Of a stretch of 15,624 nucleotides of DNA, positions 1 to 6,956 are shown in pieces. A program made the position numbers and the translations under genes. The DNA is from Chromatiales bacterium (GTDB taxonomy: Bacteria; Pseudomonadota; Gammaproteobacteria; Chromatiales; Chromatiaceae). Below the pieces are notes generated by a model, which had not been told where the DNA came from, did not search any database, and saw nothing but the letters and a program-made list of their open reading frames with translations. How positions within the stretch are numbered: position 1 is the first letter of the stretch; every line of letters starts with the position of its first letter. Where the stretch lies: contig JANTHH010000037.1 of the NCBI GenBank assembly GCA_024762485.1, positions 1 through 15,624 on the forward strand. The letters run 5' to 3'.

Positions 1-2313
1 CTGGACATGCGCGGCAAGGTCGAGGGTGAATGCAAGGCCCATATCTTCAACGGCCAGACAATGTGGCTGGACGATATCTCCTGCAAGCTGTTTTTCGAGG
101 GTCTTGAGAAGAACAACGGGGTCTTCACCGTCGAAACCTTCGAGTTCATCACCAACGGCATGCACACCTTCAAGGGCATGCGTGCACATATGAACCGTCA
201 CCAGTTCGGCGCTGAAGGACGTGGCGCCGATGGCGGGCAGGATGCCAAGGCGCAGCAGGCCGGGAAGGCCCCGGCCATCAAGCCCAACCGGCTGGCCCAG
301 GAGGCCCCGCCGCCACCCGAGAATTTCGAGGTCATCCCCCTGGGCTACTTCCACAAGCGCCGCGAGGAACGGGTGCAGCGCATCATCGAGATCGCGGTGA
401 GCAGTGGCAAAAGCAACTGGCCGGCCAAGACGCGGGATCTCTCTGCCAGCGGCCTGCTGATCAAGGTGACGCCTGCCTGCCAGCCACAGCCGGGCGATCA
501 GCTGGAGATCGATTTCACCGCACTCTCCGAGAAGTGCGGACAGACACTGCCGCCACTGCACTACCGGGTGGTCAAGATCGAGGCCTCGCCGGTCGAGAAC
601 ATCATCGCACTCGCCCTCGATTCAGCCGAAGAAAACGCCACCACGCGTACGCTGGCGCGCTATATCGACGAGCAGCTGAACTCGGGGCGGCGCGCCCACA
701 AGCTGGAGATGACCGATGCCATACTGACCGCCACCTCCATGCTGTCCGAACACTTTTATGTCCAGTCCTCCACCTGCCTGCCGTTCTTCCTCAGCCGGGC
801 AGGCAAGGATGAACTGCGCATCCAGGCCCTGTGCCTCAACGAATACAACCGGCAGGTGCTCAAGCACTTCGAGACCCTGCCAGGACGCTACGATCTCACC
901 GGACTGATCTCACCCGAGCGGGTTGGCCGTTTCTACGAACTGGGCCTGCAACAGGGCCGTGACGACCCACTGATCGCCGTCTTCCGCAACACGCCGGAGG
1001 CCAAACCCCAGGTGGCGGCCTCCTTCGAGTTCGAAGAGCCGACCGACTGGCAGGCATTTCTCGGCAGCCTGCGAGACAGCCACCAGCACGCCGTCCTCAA
1101 GCTGATGCTGAGGCCGCTGCAATCGCCCGACCCCATGCGCATAGTGCGCGAGACCCAGGCCCTGGCCGAGAAGTCGCTCGACGCGGCGGAGCAGCTGATC
1201 CAGCAGGCTCAGCAATTCATTGCCAGCGGCACCCTGGTGGATGTCACCCGCGAGGCCACCCACAACCTGCCTTCCACGCCGACAAGTGAAATCAAGCCGC
1301 CGGCGGCCAAGCCGCAGTCGGGGGTCACGCCGCCCGAGATCATGCGCATGGGCTACGTGGAAAAATACCGTCGCGAGGACAGGTTCCGTCACGCGGTGCT
1401 GATCGAGACCGCGCTGGGTGCCAACGTGGTCCGTACCAAGACGCGTGACTTCTCCGTGCATGGCCTGTCGTTTCTGCTGTCCCAGGCCACCCCTGGCCTG
1501 GAGGTCGGCCAGCGCCTGGAAGTCGCCTTCCCCGAGTTGAAGCATCAGGGCAACGTCCTGGGCATGCTCAAGCGCAAGCCTCCCAGCGGACGCTACGAGG
1601 TGGTGGGTGTCGACCACGGCAGGCACATCCTGGTAAGGATGAAACTGCTGAACCAGGAGCAGAACCAGAAGACCAAGGAGCTGCTGCAGGAGCTGATCGA
1701 CCAGAACAAGGGCCGCCTGGAGGTGGATCTCTCGGAGAGCCTGCGCGCGGCCAAGTCCGCCTATTACTCGGGCCTGGCAACCGAGAGCACCGTCAATCTC
1801 CCGGTCTATATCTTTTCGCTGCCCGAAAGCAGCGGTTACCTGCTCAAGATCGGCCTGCCGGAGCAGCCCGGCAACCTGGCCGGCTTCTTCGAGATCTCCG
1901 AGGGCCGGCACGACTTCAGTGCCCTGGCCAACCCCCTGCGCATCGGCAAACTGATCAGCCAGCTGAAGAAGCAGGAGATCGTCTCCACCCACTTCTATCT
2001 GTACAAGGCGCAGATACCCGGCGAGGGGAAATACAAGATCCACGCCAAGACCGACCACGAGTTCGGCAACATGGAGGAGCGCGGGCAGTTCATCCACCAG
2101 GCCCTGGATCACGACCCATGCTTCGCCAAGCTCATCCTCGCCAGACCCAGGCAGCCACCGGTCCATGAGGTGGACCGGATTCTCGACAAGCTGAAGACCT
2201 ATTCCGCGGTCCGCGCCAAGGAGATCAACGAGCAGATGTCACAGCTGATCGCGGTGGGTGATCTGGTGGACCTGACCCGCCAGCTCAGTGGGGGCCCCGG
2301 CCAACCCGGCTGA
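1..2313 (+). CDS. Tandem PilZ-domain protein, probable c-di-GMP receptor (5' end outside window)
   Basis: The reading frame is open from the first base (codons Leu-Asp precede the first ATG at 7), so the true start probably lies upstream and the gene is partial. Numbering from that ATG, two PilZ domains carry both c-di-GMP-binding motifs. The first has RxxxR at R118-R122 and DxSxxG at D144-G149. The second has RxxxR at R455-R459 and DxSxxG at D481-G486. PilZ domains bind c-di-GMP and act as cytoplasmic receptors, often controlling motility, adhesion or polysaccharide synthesis. Each domain is followed by a similar stretch of about 270 residues, so the protein looks internally duplicated (about 107-425 and 445-765), with a Pro-rich linker (about 97-105) before the first unit. 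No signal peptide or membrane segment is seen. The PilZ assignment is firm. The output function is unknown, and the roughly 65 residues before the linker are unrecognised. Confidence 0.9.
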   Translation: MDMRGKVEGECKAHIFNGQTMWLDDISCKLFFEGLEKNNGVFTVETFEFITNGMHTFKGMRAHMNRHQFGAEGRGADGGQDAKAQQAGKAPAIKPNRLAQEAPPPPENFEVIPLGYFHKRREERVQRIIEIAVSSGKSNWPAKTRDLSASGLLIKVTPACQPQPGDQLEIDFTALSEKCGQTLPPLHYRVVKIEASPVENIIALALDSAEENATTRTLARYIDEQLNSGRRAHKLEMTDAILTATSMLSEHFYVQSSTCLPFFLSRAGKDELRIQALCLNEYNRQVLKHFETLPGRYDLTGLISPERVGRFYELGLQQGRDDPLIAVFRNTPEAKPQVAASFEFEEPTDWQAFLGSLRDSHQHAVLKLMLRPLQSPDPMRIVRETQALAEKSLDAAEQLIQQAQQFIASGTLVDVTREATHNLPSTPTSEIKPPAAKPQSGVTPPEIMRMGYVEKYRREDRFRHAVLIETALGANVVRTKTRDFSVHGLSFLLSQATPGLEVGQRLEVAFPELKHQGNVLGMLKRKPPSGRYEVVGVDHGRHILVRMKLLNQEQNQKTKELLQELIDQNKGRLEVDLSESLRAAKSAYYSGLATESTVNLPVYIFSLPESSGYLLKIGLPEQPGNLAGFFEISEGRHDFSALANPLRIGKLISQLKKQEIVSTHFYLYKAQIPGEGKYKIHAKTDHEFGNMEERGQFIHQALDHDPCFAKLILARPRQPPVHEVDRILDKLKTYSAVRAKEINEQMSQLIAVGDLVDLTRQLSGGPGQPG

Positions 2314-2636
2314 ACGCCAGCGCGCGGGCACGACGATCCACGCCTCTCTTCCGACTCGAGAAGATACGCACGCAACGTCGCCACAGGTACATCGACCATC
2401 TCAAGGGTAAGCGCCTGTGGCGCATGATGGATAATCCGCCCACTGCCAGTGTCGTCCGTCGCCCGGCCTCTCGTTCAGGTCAAGGGTGTGTATCGACAAC
2501 CCGCCCCTTCGCGGATCACGCGCCGCACAGGTCCGACTGTCGGCGAGGATGACGCTCGTGCTATCGATCCATGGGTAGTGGCAACGTCTCTGCAGCAGGC
2601 AGCAACACCTGAACGCGCCCGCGGGAGCGCCGATCC
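2314..2636. other. Intergenic stretch without a convincing gene
   Basis: This is the 3' side of both flanking genes (plus-strand PilZ gene and minus-strand small gene). Open frames crossing it, such as 2449-2697 on the plus strand, give low-complexity Arg/Ser/Pro-rich translations that resemble no family I know. A small hairpin with 5-bp arms and a 3-nt loop lies at 2411-2423, and a GC-rich quasi-palindrome centred on CCCGCGGG lies near 2615-2630, just past the small gene's stop. Neither is followed by a T-run in the relevant direction, so I do not call an intrinsic terminator. Confidence 0.5.
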
Positions 2637-2939
2637 TCAGTCATCGTCGTCCAGTTCCGGATCCCAGCCCTTGTCGCGTGCGTCGGCAACCGCCTGATCA
2701 TAGATACGCCGATGTCGTTCGCGCAGCTCCGGCGGTAGATTCGAGACCAGCAGACCGTATTTATCCCATTCCCTGGTAACCTGGTCATAGAGGACGTCGA
2801 TCCTGGAACGGGGCCAGCCCTCACAGGTCTCGGTCTCGGGGATCAGCCCGAAAACCCAGGCATCACGGATGATGTTACCGGTGGCATGCATGGCACCGAG
2901 GGGTTCATTGTTTATCCCCATATATCGATTTTCAGCCAT
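2637..2939 (-). CDS. Small acidic hypothetical protein (100 aa)
   Basis: I do not recognise the family. The frame could begin at 3002, but I chose the ATG at 2939 because a purine-rich GAGAG stretch precedes it by about 6-7 nt and the extra N-terminal residues look non-coding. The 100-residue product is soluble, without signal peptide or membrane segments. A central Trp/Phe-containing segment (about residues 22-42, with RDAWVFGLIPETE) looks like a structured core. It is followed by a charged helical region (about 70-90, rich in Arg and Glu) and an acidic tail ending in four Asp. Coding is supported by the balanced composition and by the poor quality of competing frames. It stands alone between the PilZ gene and the sulfotransferase gene. 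Function is unknown. Confidence 0.65.
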   Translation of the reverse strand: MAENRYMGINNEPLGAMHATGNIIRDAWVFGLIPETETCEGWPRSRIDVLYDQVTREWDKYGLLVSNLPPELRERHRRIYDQAVADARDKGWDPELDDDD

Positions 2940-3317
2940 TCTAGTCTCTCGCTCGTATCCCGACATTGCTGCTATGGGCGACATTTTAACAACAGCACGC
3001 ACCGGCAGTGCTGAATAGTTTTAACCGCATCTTGGCCAATGAATCCGGGTAGCGATATCTCTCACACCCGCCATAGTTACGGCGGGATTAATGTGCTCCA
3101 GACACCGAACGCCGCACCCAGCGCTCGGCGGCCTGATCGAGCAGAGCGTGGAGATCTCTTCACTTTTGAATGCGGGGGTGGATAATGAGCTTGCGCGTTT
3201 GATTTGGCTGCAGTCATGCCCCTTGCGGAGTCGAAAACCGGGTTATCATGTGCGCATCCATCCCCGTCACACCTTGTAGACCGTAACCAAAACAATCCAG
3301 GGCCGGAAACATCAATC
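2940..3317. other. Divergent intergenic region between small acidic protein and sulfotransferase genes
   Basis: This 378-nt region holds the upstream sides of two divergent genes. It is visibly more AT-rich than its surroundings. I see two inverted repeats: CAGCAC/GTGCTG at 2993-3013 (9-nt loop) and CCCGCC/GGCGGG at 3067-3086 (8-nt loop). Either could be an operator or a transcript hairpin. A short plus-strand open frame (3091-3279) has no recognisable product and I treat it as non-coding. Confidence 0.5.
3223..3249 (+). promoter_or_regulatory. Weak candidate promoter for the sulfotransferase gene
   Basis: TTGCGG (3223-3228) and TATCAT (3244-3249) resemble -35 and -10 boxes but are only 15 nt apart, shorter than the optimum. 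They lie about 70 nt before the chosen sulfotransferase start. Low confidence. Confidence 0.2.
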
Positions 3318-4325
3318 ATGAGCCAAGCGGACATAGCCACCGACATGATTCTCCTTTTTGGCATGCCCCGTTCCGGCACCACCTGGGTGGGCAAGGTATT
3401 CGACAGTCATCCGGCGACCAGTTATCGGCACGAACCAGACTCCCAGTTTCTTCTGAACAGCACGCTGCCATTGCTGGCCGAGCGTGCCGATGCCGCAACC
3501 TATGAGGCCGGCTTGATTAAATACTGCAGGGAAAAACTCTCCAGGTGTTCAGCGAGGACCTGTGGCAAGCAACCGCATTTCCCCAAGCAACATGAGTTGC
3601 CTATGGGAAAACTACGCCATCAGATGATGATTCCCGCCGCCAAGGTGTTCGAGAAAGCTCTCGGGAGAACAGTCAGTTGGCAGAGTCGCATCAGGGGGCG
3701 ACTTGTATGGAAATCCATCGAATCCCTTGGACGACTTGGGGTACTGCTTGAGACCTTTCCCGACAGCCGCGGGGTCGTGATCATGCGTGATCCACGGGGT
3801 TATGCGGCTTCGATACTGCGGGGCGAGTCCCAGCGGCGGTTTCTCGCCAGTGAATCCATCGCCAGCGACTGGGGACTTTTCCAGTTGCTGTGTGAAACAC
3901 CCTACGCCCAACGATGCGGCATTACGCTGGAGCAAATACAAGGCGAACGCCAGGAACAGCGACTCGCATGGCTGTGGGTTCTGTATAACCAGAAGGCCTG
4001 GGATGACATAAACAGCTTGGCCAATGGACGGTTGGTCCGTTACGAGGATCTCTGCGCCGAGCCCGCAAGAGGCTTCGAGGAACTCTTCGCTTTCTGTGGG
4101 CTGGATTGGCTCGAGCAGACCCAGCGTTTTTTGACCGAAAGCACCACCTCGAGCGAAGACAGCTATTACAGTGTGTACAAGGACCCGCTGACCAGCGCCA
4201 ATCAATGGCAGCAGGAGTTGAGCGCACAGCAGGCAGATGTCATCAGGGGCCTGATTGCCGAGCACCCTGTCGGGCAGTGGTACCTGAGCGGCACCTCTGA
4301 AGGCATCCCCGGCGTCGTGGCATAA
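3318..4325 (+). CDS. PAPS-dependent sulfotransferase family protein
   Basis: The predicted role is transfer of a sulfuryl group from PAPS to a hydroxyl or amine acceptor in the cytoplasm. The acceptor cannot be told from sequence. The 5'-phosphosulfate-binding loop is at residues 15-23 (GMPRSGTTW), immediately after a hydrophobic strand. A 3'-phosphate-binding motif follows at about 153-165 (strand VVIM, then R157-D158-P159-R160, with S165). The 335-aa length fits bacterial Sulfotransfer-type domains. The open frame extends upstream to 3204, but the ATG at 3318 places the first beta strand at the N terminus as usual, so I chose it. No strong Shine-Dalgarno is visible. The gene is isolated, with no PAPS synthesis, capsule or glycolipid genes next to it. 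Its base composition looks somewhat richer in A/T than neighbouring genes, which could reflect horizontal acquisition (inference). Confidence 0.87.
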   Translation: MSQADIATDMILLFGMPRSGTTWVGKVFDSHPATSYRHEPDSQFLLNSTLPLLAERADAATYEAGLIKYCREKLSRCSARTCGKQPHFPKQHELPMGKLRHQMMIPAAKVFEKALGRTVSWQSRIRGRLVWKSIESLGRLGVLLETFPDSRGVVIMRDPRGYAASILRGESQRRFLASESIASDWGLFQLLCETPYAQRCGITLEQIQGERQEQRLAWLWVLYNQKAWDDINSLANGRLVRYEDLCAEPARGFEELFAFCGLDWLEQTQRFLTESTTSSEDSYYSVYKDPLTSANQWQQELSAQQADVIRGLIAEHPVGQWYLSGTSEGIPGVVA

Positions 4326-4490
4326 GTCAACCACCCCATCCACCACAGGGCTGGCAGCAAGCCAAGACCTATAAAGCCCCACAGTACACCTGCTACATCC
4401 AGATCTGTCACCACAGAATGACAACGGCCTGCTCAAGTCCGGCGCAACCGGACCGATACCCGAACAGGCCCCTCTATTCCGTGTGCAGAT

Positions 4491-5633
4491 ATGACGTCTT
4501 CCGGACTCTTTGATCACCAGGACATCCTCGATGCCCTGAATCATGACCTCCCTCTCGGCGACAAGCTGCGACAGGTCCATCAGGTCATCGAGCGTTATTC
4601 CCCGGACATCGCCCGCATCGCCGTTGCCCTCTACGACCCGAAGACCGACCTGCTGAAGACCTATGTCGACAGTAGCGGCGATGACCAGCCCCTGCGTCAT
4701 TACCAGGCCCGGCTTTCGGATGCCGGGGCACTGCAGGAGATCATCAGGCAGGGGCGGCCCCGGGTAGTGAAGGACCTGGGGATGTTTTCCAATGGCCGGC
4801 AGGAACACAGTCGTCGTATCAACGACCAGGGTTATCGTGCCAGCTACACATCACCGATGTACCTGAACGGCACCTTCTTCGGTTTCGTATTCTTCAACGC
4901 CTACCGGCCAGACCCGTTCTCAGAGACCCTGCTGAGTCATCTGGACCTGTTTTCGCACCTGATTTCGCTGGTGATCGCCAACGAGGTCAGCAATGTCCAT
5001 ACCCTGCTCTCGACCCTCAAGACCGCGCGCGACTTCACTCACCGACGCGACCATGAGACCGGTAGCCATCTCGATCGCATGTCACGCTATTCACGCCTGA
5101 TTGCGCGCCGGATGGCCGGGCGGCACCAGTTCAGCGACGAATATATCGAACATATCTTCCTGTTCGCGCCGCTGCACGATATCGGCAAGATCGCCATCCC
5201 CGACCGGGTGCTGCTCAAGCCGGACAAGCTCAACCCGGAGGAGATGGCGATCATGCAGCAGCACGCCCTGAAGGGACGGGAGATCATTGATGACATGCTC
5301 GCCAACTTCGGACTCGACGGCATCCAGCATGTCGACATCCTGCGCAACATCGCCCATTACCATCACGAGAAACCCGATGGCTCCGGCTATCCCGGTGGAC
5401 TGAAGGGTGATGCGATACCGATCGAGGCCCGCATCGTTGCCGTCGCCGATGTGTTCGACGCCCTCACCAGTCGCCGGCCCTACAAACCGGCCTGGAGCAA
5501 CGATGAGGCCTTTGCCGCACTCAATCACATGGCAGGCAGCCTGCTGGATGCCGAATGCGTTGCTGCACTGGAGGGCTCACGAGATGAAGCCGAGGCCATC
5601 CAGCGGCAATTCGTGGAGGACGACATCGGCTGA
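4491..5633 (+). CDS. GAF-HD-GYP protein, probable c-di-GMP phosphodiesterase
   Basis: HD-GYP enzymes hydrolyse c-di-GMP to pGpG or GMP using a bi- or trinuclear metal centre. This 380-aa protein has an N-terminal GAF-like sensory region (about 20-165) and a C-terminal HD-GYP domain (about 170-365). Visible catalytic elements are the ETGSH segment at E189-H193, the HD pair at H229-D230 followed by G232-K233, and the HHExxDGSGYP signature at H291-P301. All key residues are intact, so an active phosphodiesterase is expected. There are no membrane segments, so the protein is cytoplasmic, and the GAF ligand is unknown. The ATG at 4491 is the first in frame and has only a weak ribosome-binding site. 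The gene is followed after about 100 nt by DAHP synthase on the same strand, which has its own promoter-like site. Confidence 0.93.
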   Translation: MTSSGLFDHQDILDALNHDLPLGDKLRQVHQVIERYSPDIARIAVALYDPKTDLLKTYVDSSGDDQPLRHYQARLSDAGALQEIIRQGRPRVVKDLGMFSNGRQEHSRRINDQGYRASYTSPMYLNGTFFGFVFFNAYRPDPFSETLLSHLDLFSHLISLVIANEVSNVHTLLSTLKTARDFTHRRDHETGSHLDRMSRYSRLIARRMAGRHQFSDEYIEHIFLFAPLHDIGKIAIPDRVLLKPDKLNPEEMAIMQQHALKGREIIDDMLANFGLDGIQHVDILRNIAHYHHEKPDGSGYPGGLKGDAIPIEARIVAVADVFDALTSRRPYKPAWSNDEAFAALNHMAGSLLDAECVAALEGSRDEAEAIQRQFVEDDIG

Positions 5634-5673
5634 CCGACGCGCTCCCGGTGCGGCAGAAGTGCGGTGCAGCCAT

Positions 5674-5687
5674 CACCCGGCCGGGTG
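5674..5687. promoter_or_regulatory. 14-bp perfect palindrome abutting the aroG -10 box
   Basis: CACCCGGCCGGGTG is a perfect 14-bp inverted repeat without spacer. It ends two bases before a consensus -10 hexamer at 5690-5695, so it would lie within the -35/-10 spacer. This is a classic position for a repressor operator. It is not followed by a T-run, so it is not a terminator for the preceding gene. Operator function is inferred. Confidence 0.4.
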
Positions 5688-5689
5688 GT

Positions 5690-5695
5690 TATAAT
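5690..5695 (+). promoter_or_regulatory. Consensus -10 box (TATAAT) upstream of DAHP synthase gene
   Basis: A perfect TATAAT stands 36 nt before the chosen ATG at 5732 in otherwise GC-rich DNA. No good -35 hexamer is found 16-18 nt upstream (about 5667-5672), so the promoter may be weak or activator dependent. A transcript would start near 5702, giving a leader of roughly 30 nt, or about 15 nt if the ATG at 5717 is used. Confidence 0.45.
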
Positions 5696-5731
5696 GGACG
5701 GCCAATAGCAACCAGAATGTCGACCAGGGCC

Positions 5732-6787
5732 ATGCCATACAAGACCGACGACCTGCGTATCCGTGAGATCACGGAGGTGGCCACACCGGCCGCGGTGCAC
5801 GCCGAGCACCCGATCAGCGAGGCGGCGGCGGCGACCGTCCACGATGCCCGCCACGCCATCCATCGCATCCTGCATGGTGACGACGACCGCCTGCTGGTGA
5901 TCGTCGGCCCCTGCTCGGTACACGACCCCGAGGCAGCCAAGGACTATGCCAGCCGGCTCAAGGCCCTGCGTGACGAGCTGAGCGAGGACCTGCTGATCGT
6001 CATGCGGGTCTATTTCGAGAAGCCCCGCACCACCGTCGGCTGGAAGGGACTGATCAACGACCCCAACCTCGATGAATCGTTCGAGATCAACAAGGGACTG
6101 CGGCTGGCGCGCAAGCTGCTGCTGGACATCAACGAGATGGGCCTGCCGGCCGGCACCGAGTTCCTCGACCTGATCAGCCCCCAGTACATCGCCGACCTGG
6201 TGAGCTGGGGGGCCATCGGCGCCCGCACCACCGAGTCGCAGGGTCACCGCGAGCTGGCCTCCGGTCTGTCCTGCCCGGTGGGCTTCAAGAATGGTACTGA
6301 CGGCTCCATGCGCGTCGCAGTGGATGCCATCCGCGCAGCCGCGCGCCCACATGTCTTCATGTCCCTCACCAAGGACGGTCACTCCGCCATTTTCAACACC
6401 ACCGGCAACAGCGACACACACATCATCCTGCGCGGCGGCAAGCGACCCAATTACGATGCGGAGTCGGTCAACGAGGCGGCCGAGGAGATGGAGCAGGCCG
6501 GTCTGGCGGCACGGCTGATGATCGATTTCAGCCATGCCAACAGCCACAAGCAGCACGACAAGCAGATCGATGTCGGCCGTGACGTGGCCGGCCAGGTCGC
6601 ACGCGGCGACCGCCGCATCATCGGTGCCATGATCGAGAGCCATCTCACCGGCGGTCGCCAGGACCTGCGCCCCGGTCAGCCGCTCAATTACGGCCAGAGC
6701 ATCACCGACGCCTGCATTGCCTGGACCGATACCGAACCCCTGCTGGAAGACCTCGCCGAGGCTGTACAGGAACGGCGTTCACGCTGA
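5732..6787 (+). CDS. aroG: 3-deoxy-D-arabino-heptulosonate 7-phosphate (DAHP) synthase, AroG type
   Basis: Catalyses the first step of the shikimate pathway, condensing phosphoenolpyruvate and erythrose 4-phosphate. This is a class I (AroFGH) enzyme of 351 aa, colinear with E. coli AroG. The N terminus carries DDLRI at 6-10, GPCS opens the first strand region, the EKPRTTVGWKG active-site segment is intact, and the catalytic Lys is K186 in GFKNGTDG, the same number as in E. coli. The start at 5732 was chosen from this alignment. An in-frame ATG at 5717 would add five residues, and neither has a well-spaced ribosome-binding site. The N-terminal segment and the SPQY and GLSCPVG regions near the known feedback pocket are present, so allosteric inhibition by an aromatic amino acid is likely. 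Which one cannot be decided here. It has a promoter-like site and its own terminator, so it is probably a single-gene unit between two HD-GYP genes. Confidence 0.96.
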   Translation: MPYKTDDLRIREITEVATPAAVHAEHPISEAAAATVHDARHAIHRILHGDDDRLLVIVGPCSVHDPEAAKDYASRLKALRDELSEDLLIVMRVYFEKPRTTVGWKGLINDPNLDESFEINKGLRLARKLLLDINEMGLPAGTEFLDLISPQYIADLVSWGAIGARTTESQGHRELASGLSCPVGFKNGTDGSMRVAVDAIRAAARPHVFMSLTKDGHSAIFNTTGNSDTHIILRGGKRPNYDAESVNEAAEEMEQAGLAARLMIDFSHANSHKQHDKQIDVGRDVAGQVARGDRRIIGAMIESHLTGGRQDLRPGQPLNYGQSITDACIAWTDTEPLLEDLAEAVQERRSR

Positions 6788-6793
6788 CCTTGC

Positions 6794-6817
6794 AAACCCG
6801 GCTTCGGCCGGGTTTTT
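6794..6817 (+). terminator. Intrinsic terminator of aroG
   Basis: Perfect 9-bp stem AAACCCGGC/GCCGGGTTT with a stable TTCG tetraloop, followed by a run of five T (6813-6817). It begins 6 nt after the aroG stop codon. Confidence 0.93.
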
Positions 6818-6941
6818 CATTGTTCAAGCTATCCCTGGAAATACCGATACAACAGCATCAACCCACGATTCATCAACTGGGCTATGCGCATTTTCTGGCC
6901 TCCTGCCAGCCGGCAGAAAACACCAGGATCTTGGCGCACAC

Positions 6942-6947
6942 AGGGAG
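6942..6947 (+). promoter_or_regulatory. Ribosome-binding site fixing the start of the response regulator gene
   Basis: AGGGAG lies 9 nt before the ATG at 6957. The frame is open further upstream to 6717, overlapping the end of aroG and its terminator, so this site decides the start. Confidence 0.7.
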
Positions 6948-6956
6948 CGACAGCAC

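Noticed and set aside
910..2166. Long minus-strand open frame of 418 codons inside the PilZ gene
   Set aside because: It is antisense to a clear PilZ coding sequence, gives a Leu/Gly/Val-rich translation with no family features, and is typical of shadow frames in high-GC genes.
2449..2697. Plus-strand 82-codon frame in the left intergenic region
   Set aside because: The translation is low-complexity and Ser/Arg/Pro-rich, has no ribosome-binding site and overlaps the end of the better-supported minus-strand gene.
3091..3279. Plus-strand 62-codon frame before the sulfotransferase
   Set aside because: No recognisable features, no good ribosome-binding site, and composition like non-coding DNA.
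3612..4808. Minus-strand open frame spanning the sulfotransferase and the start of the HD-GYP gene
   Set aside because: It overlaps two well-supported plus-strand genes and their spacer, and its translation resembles no family.
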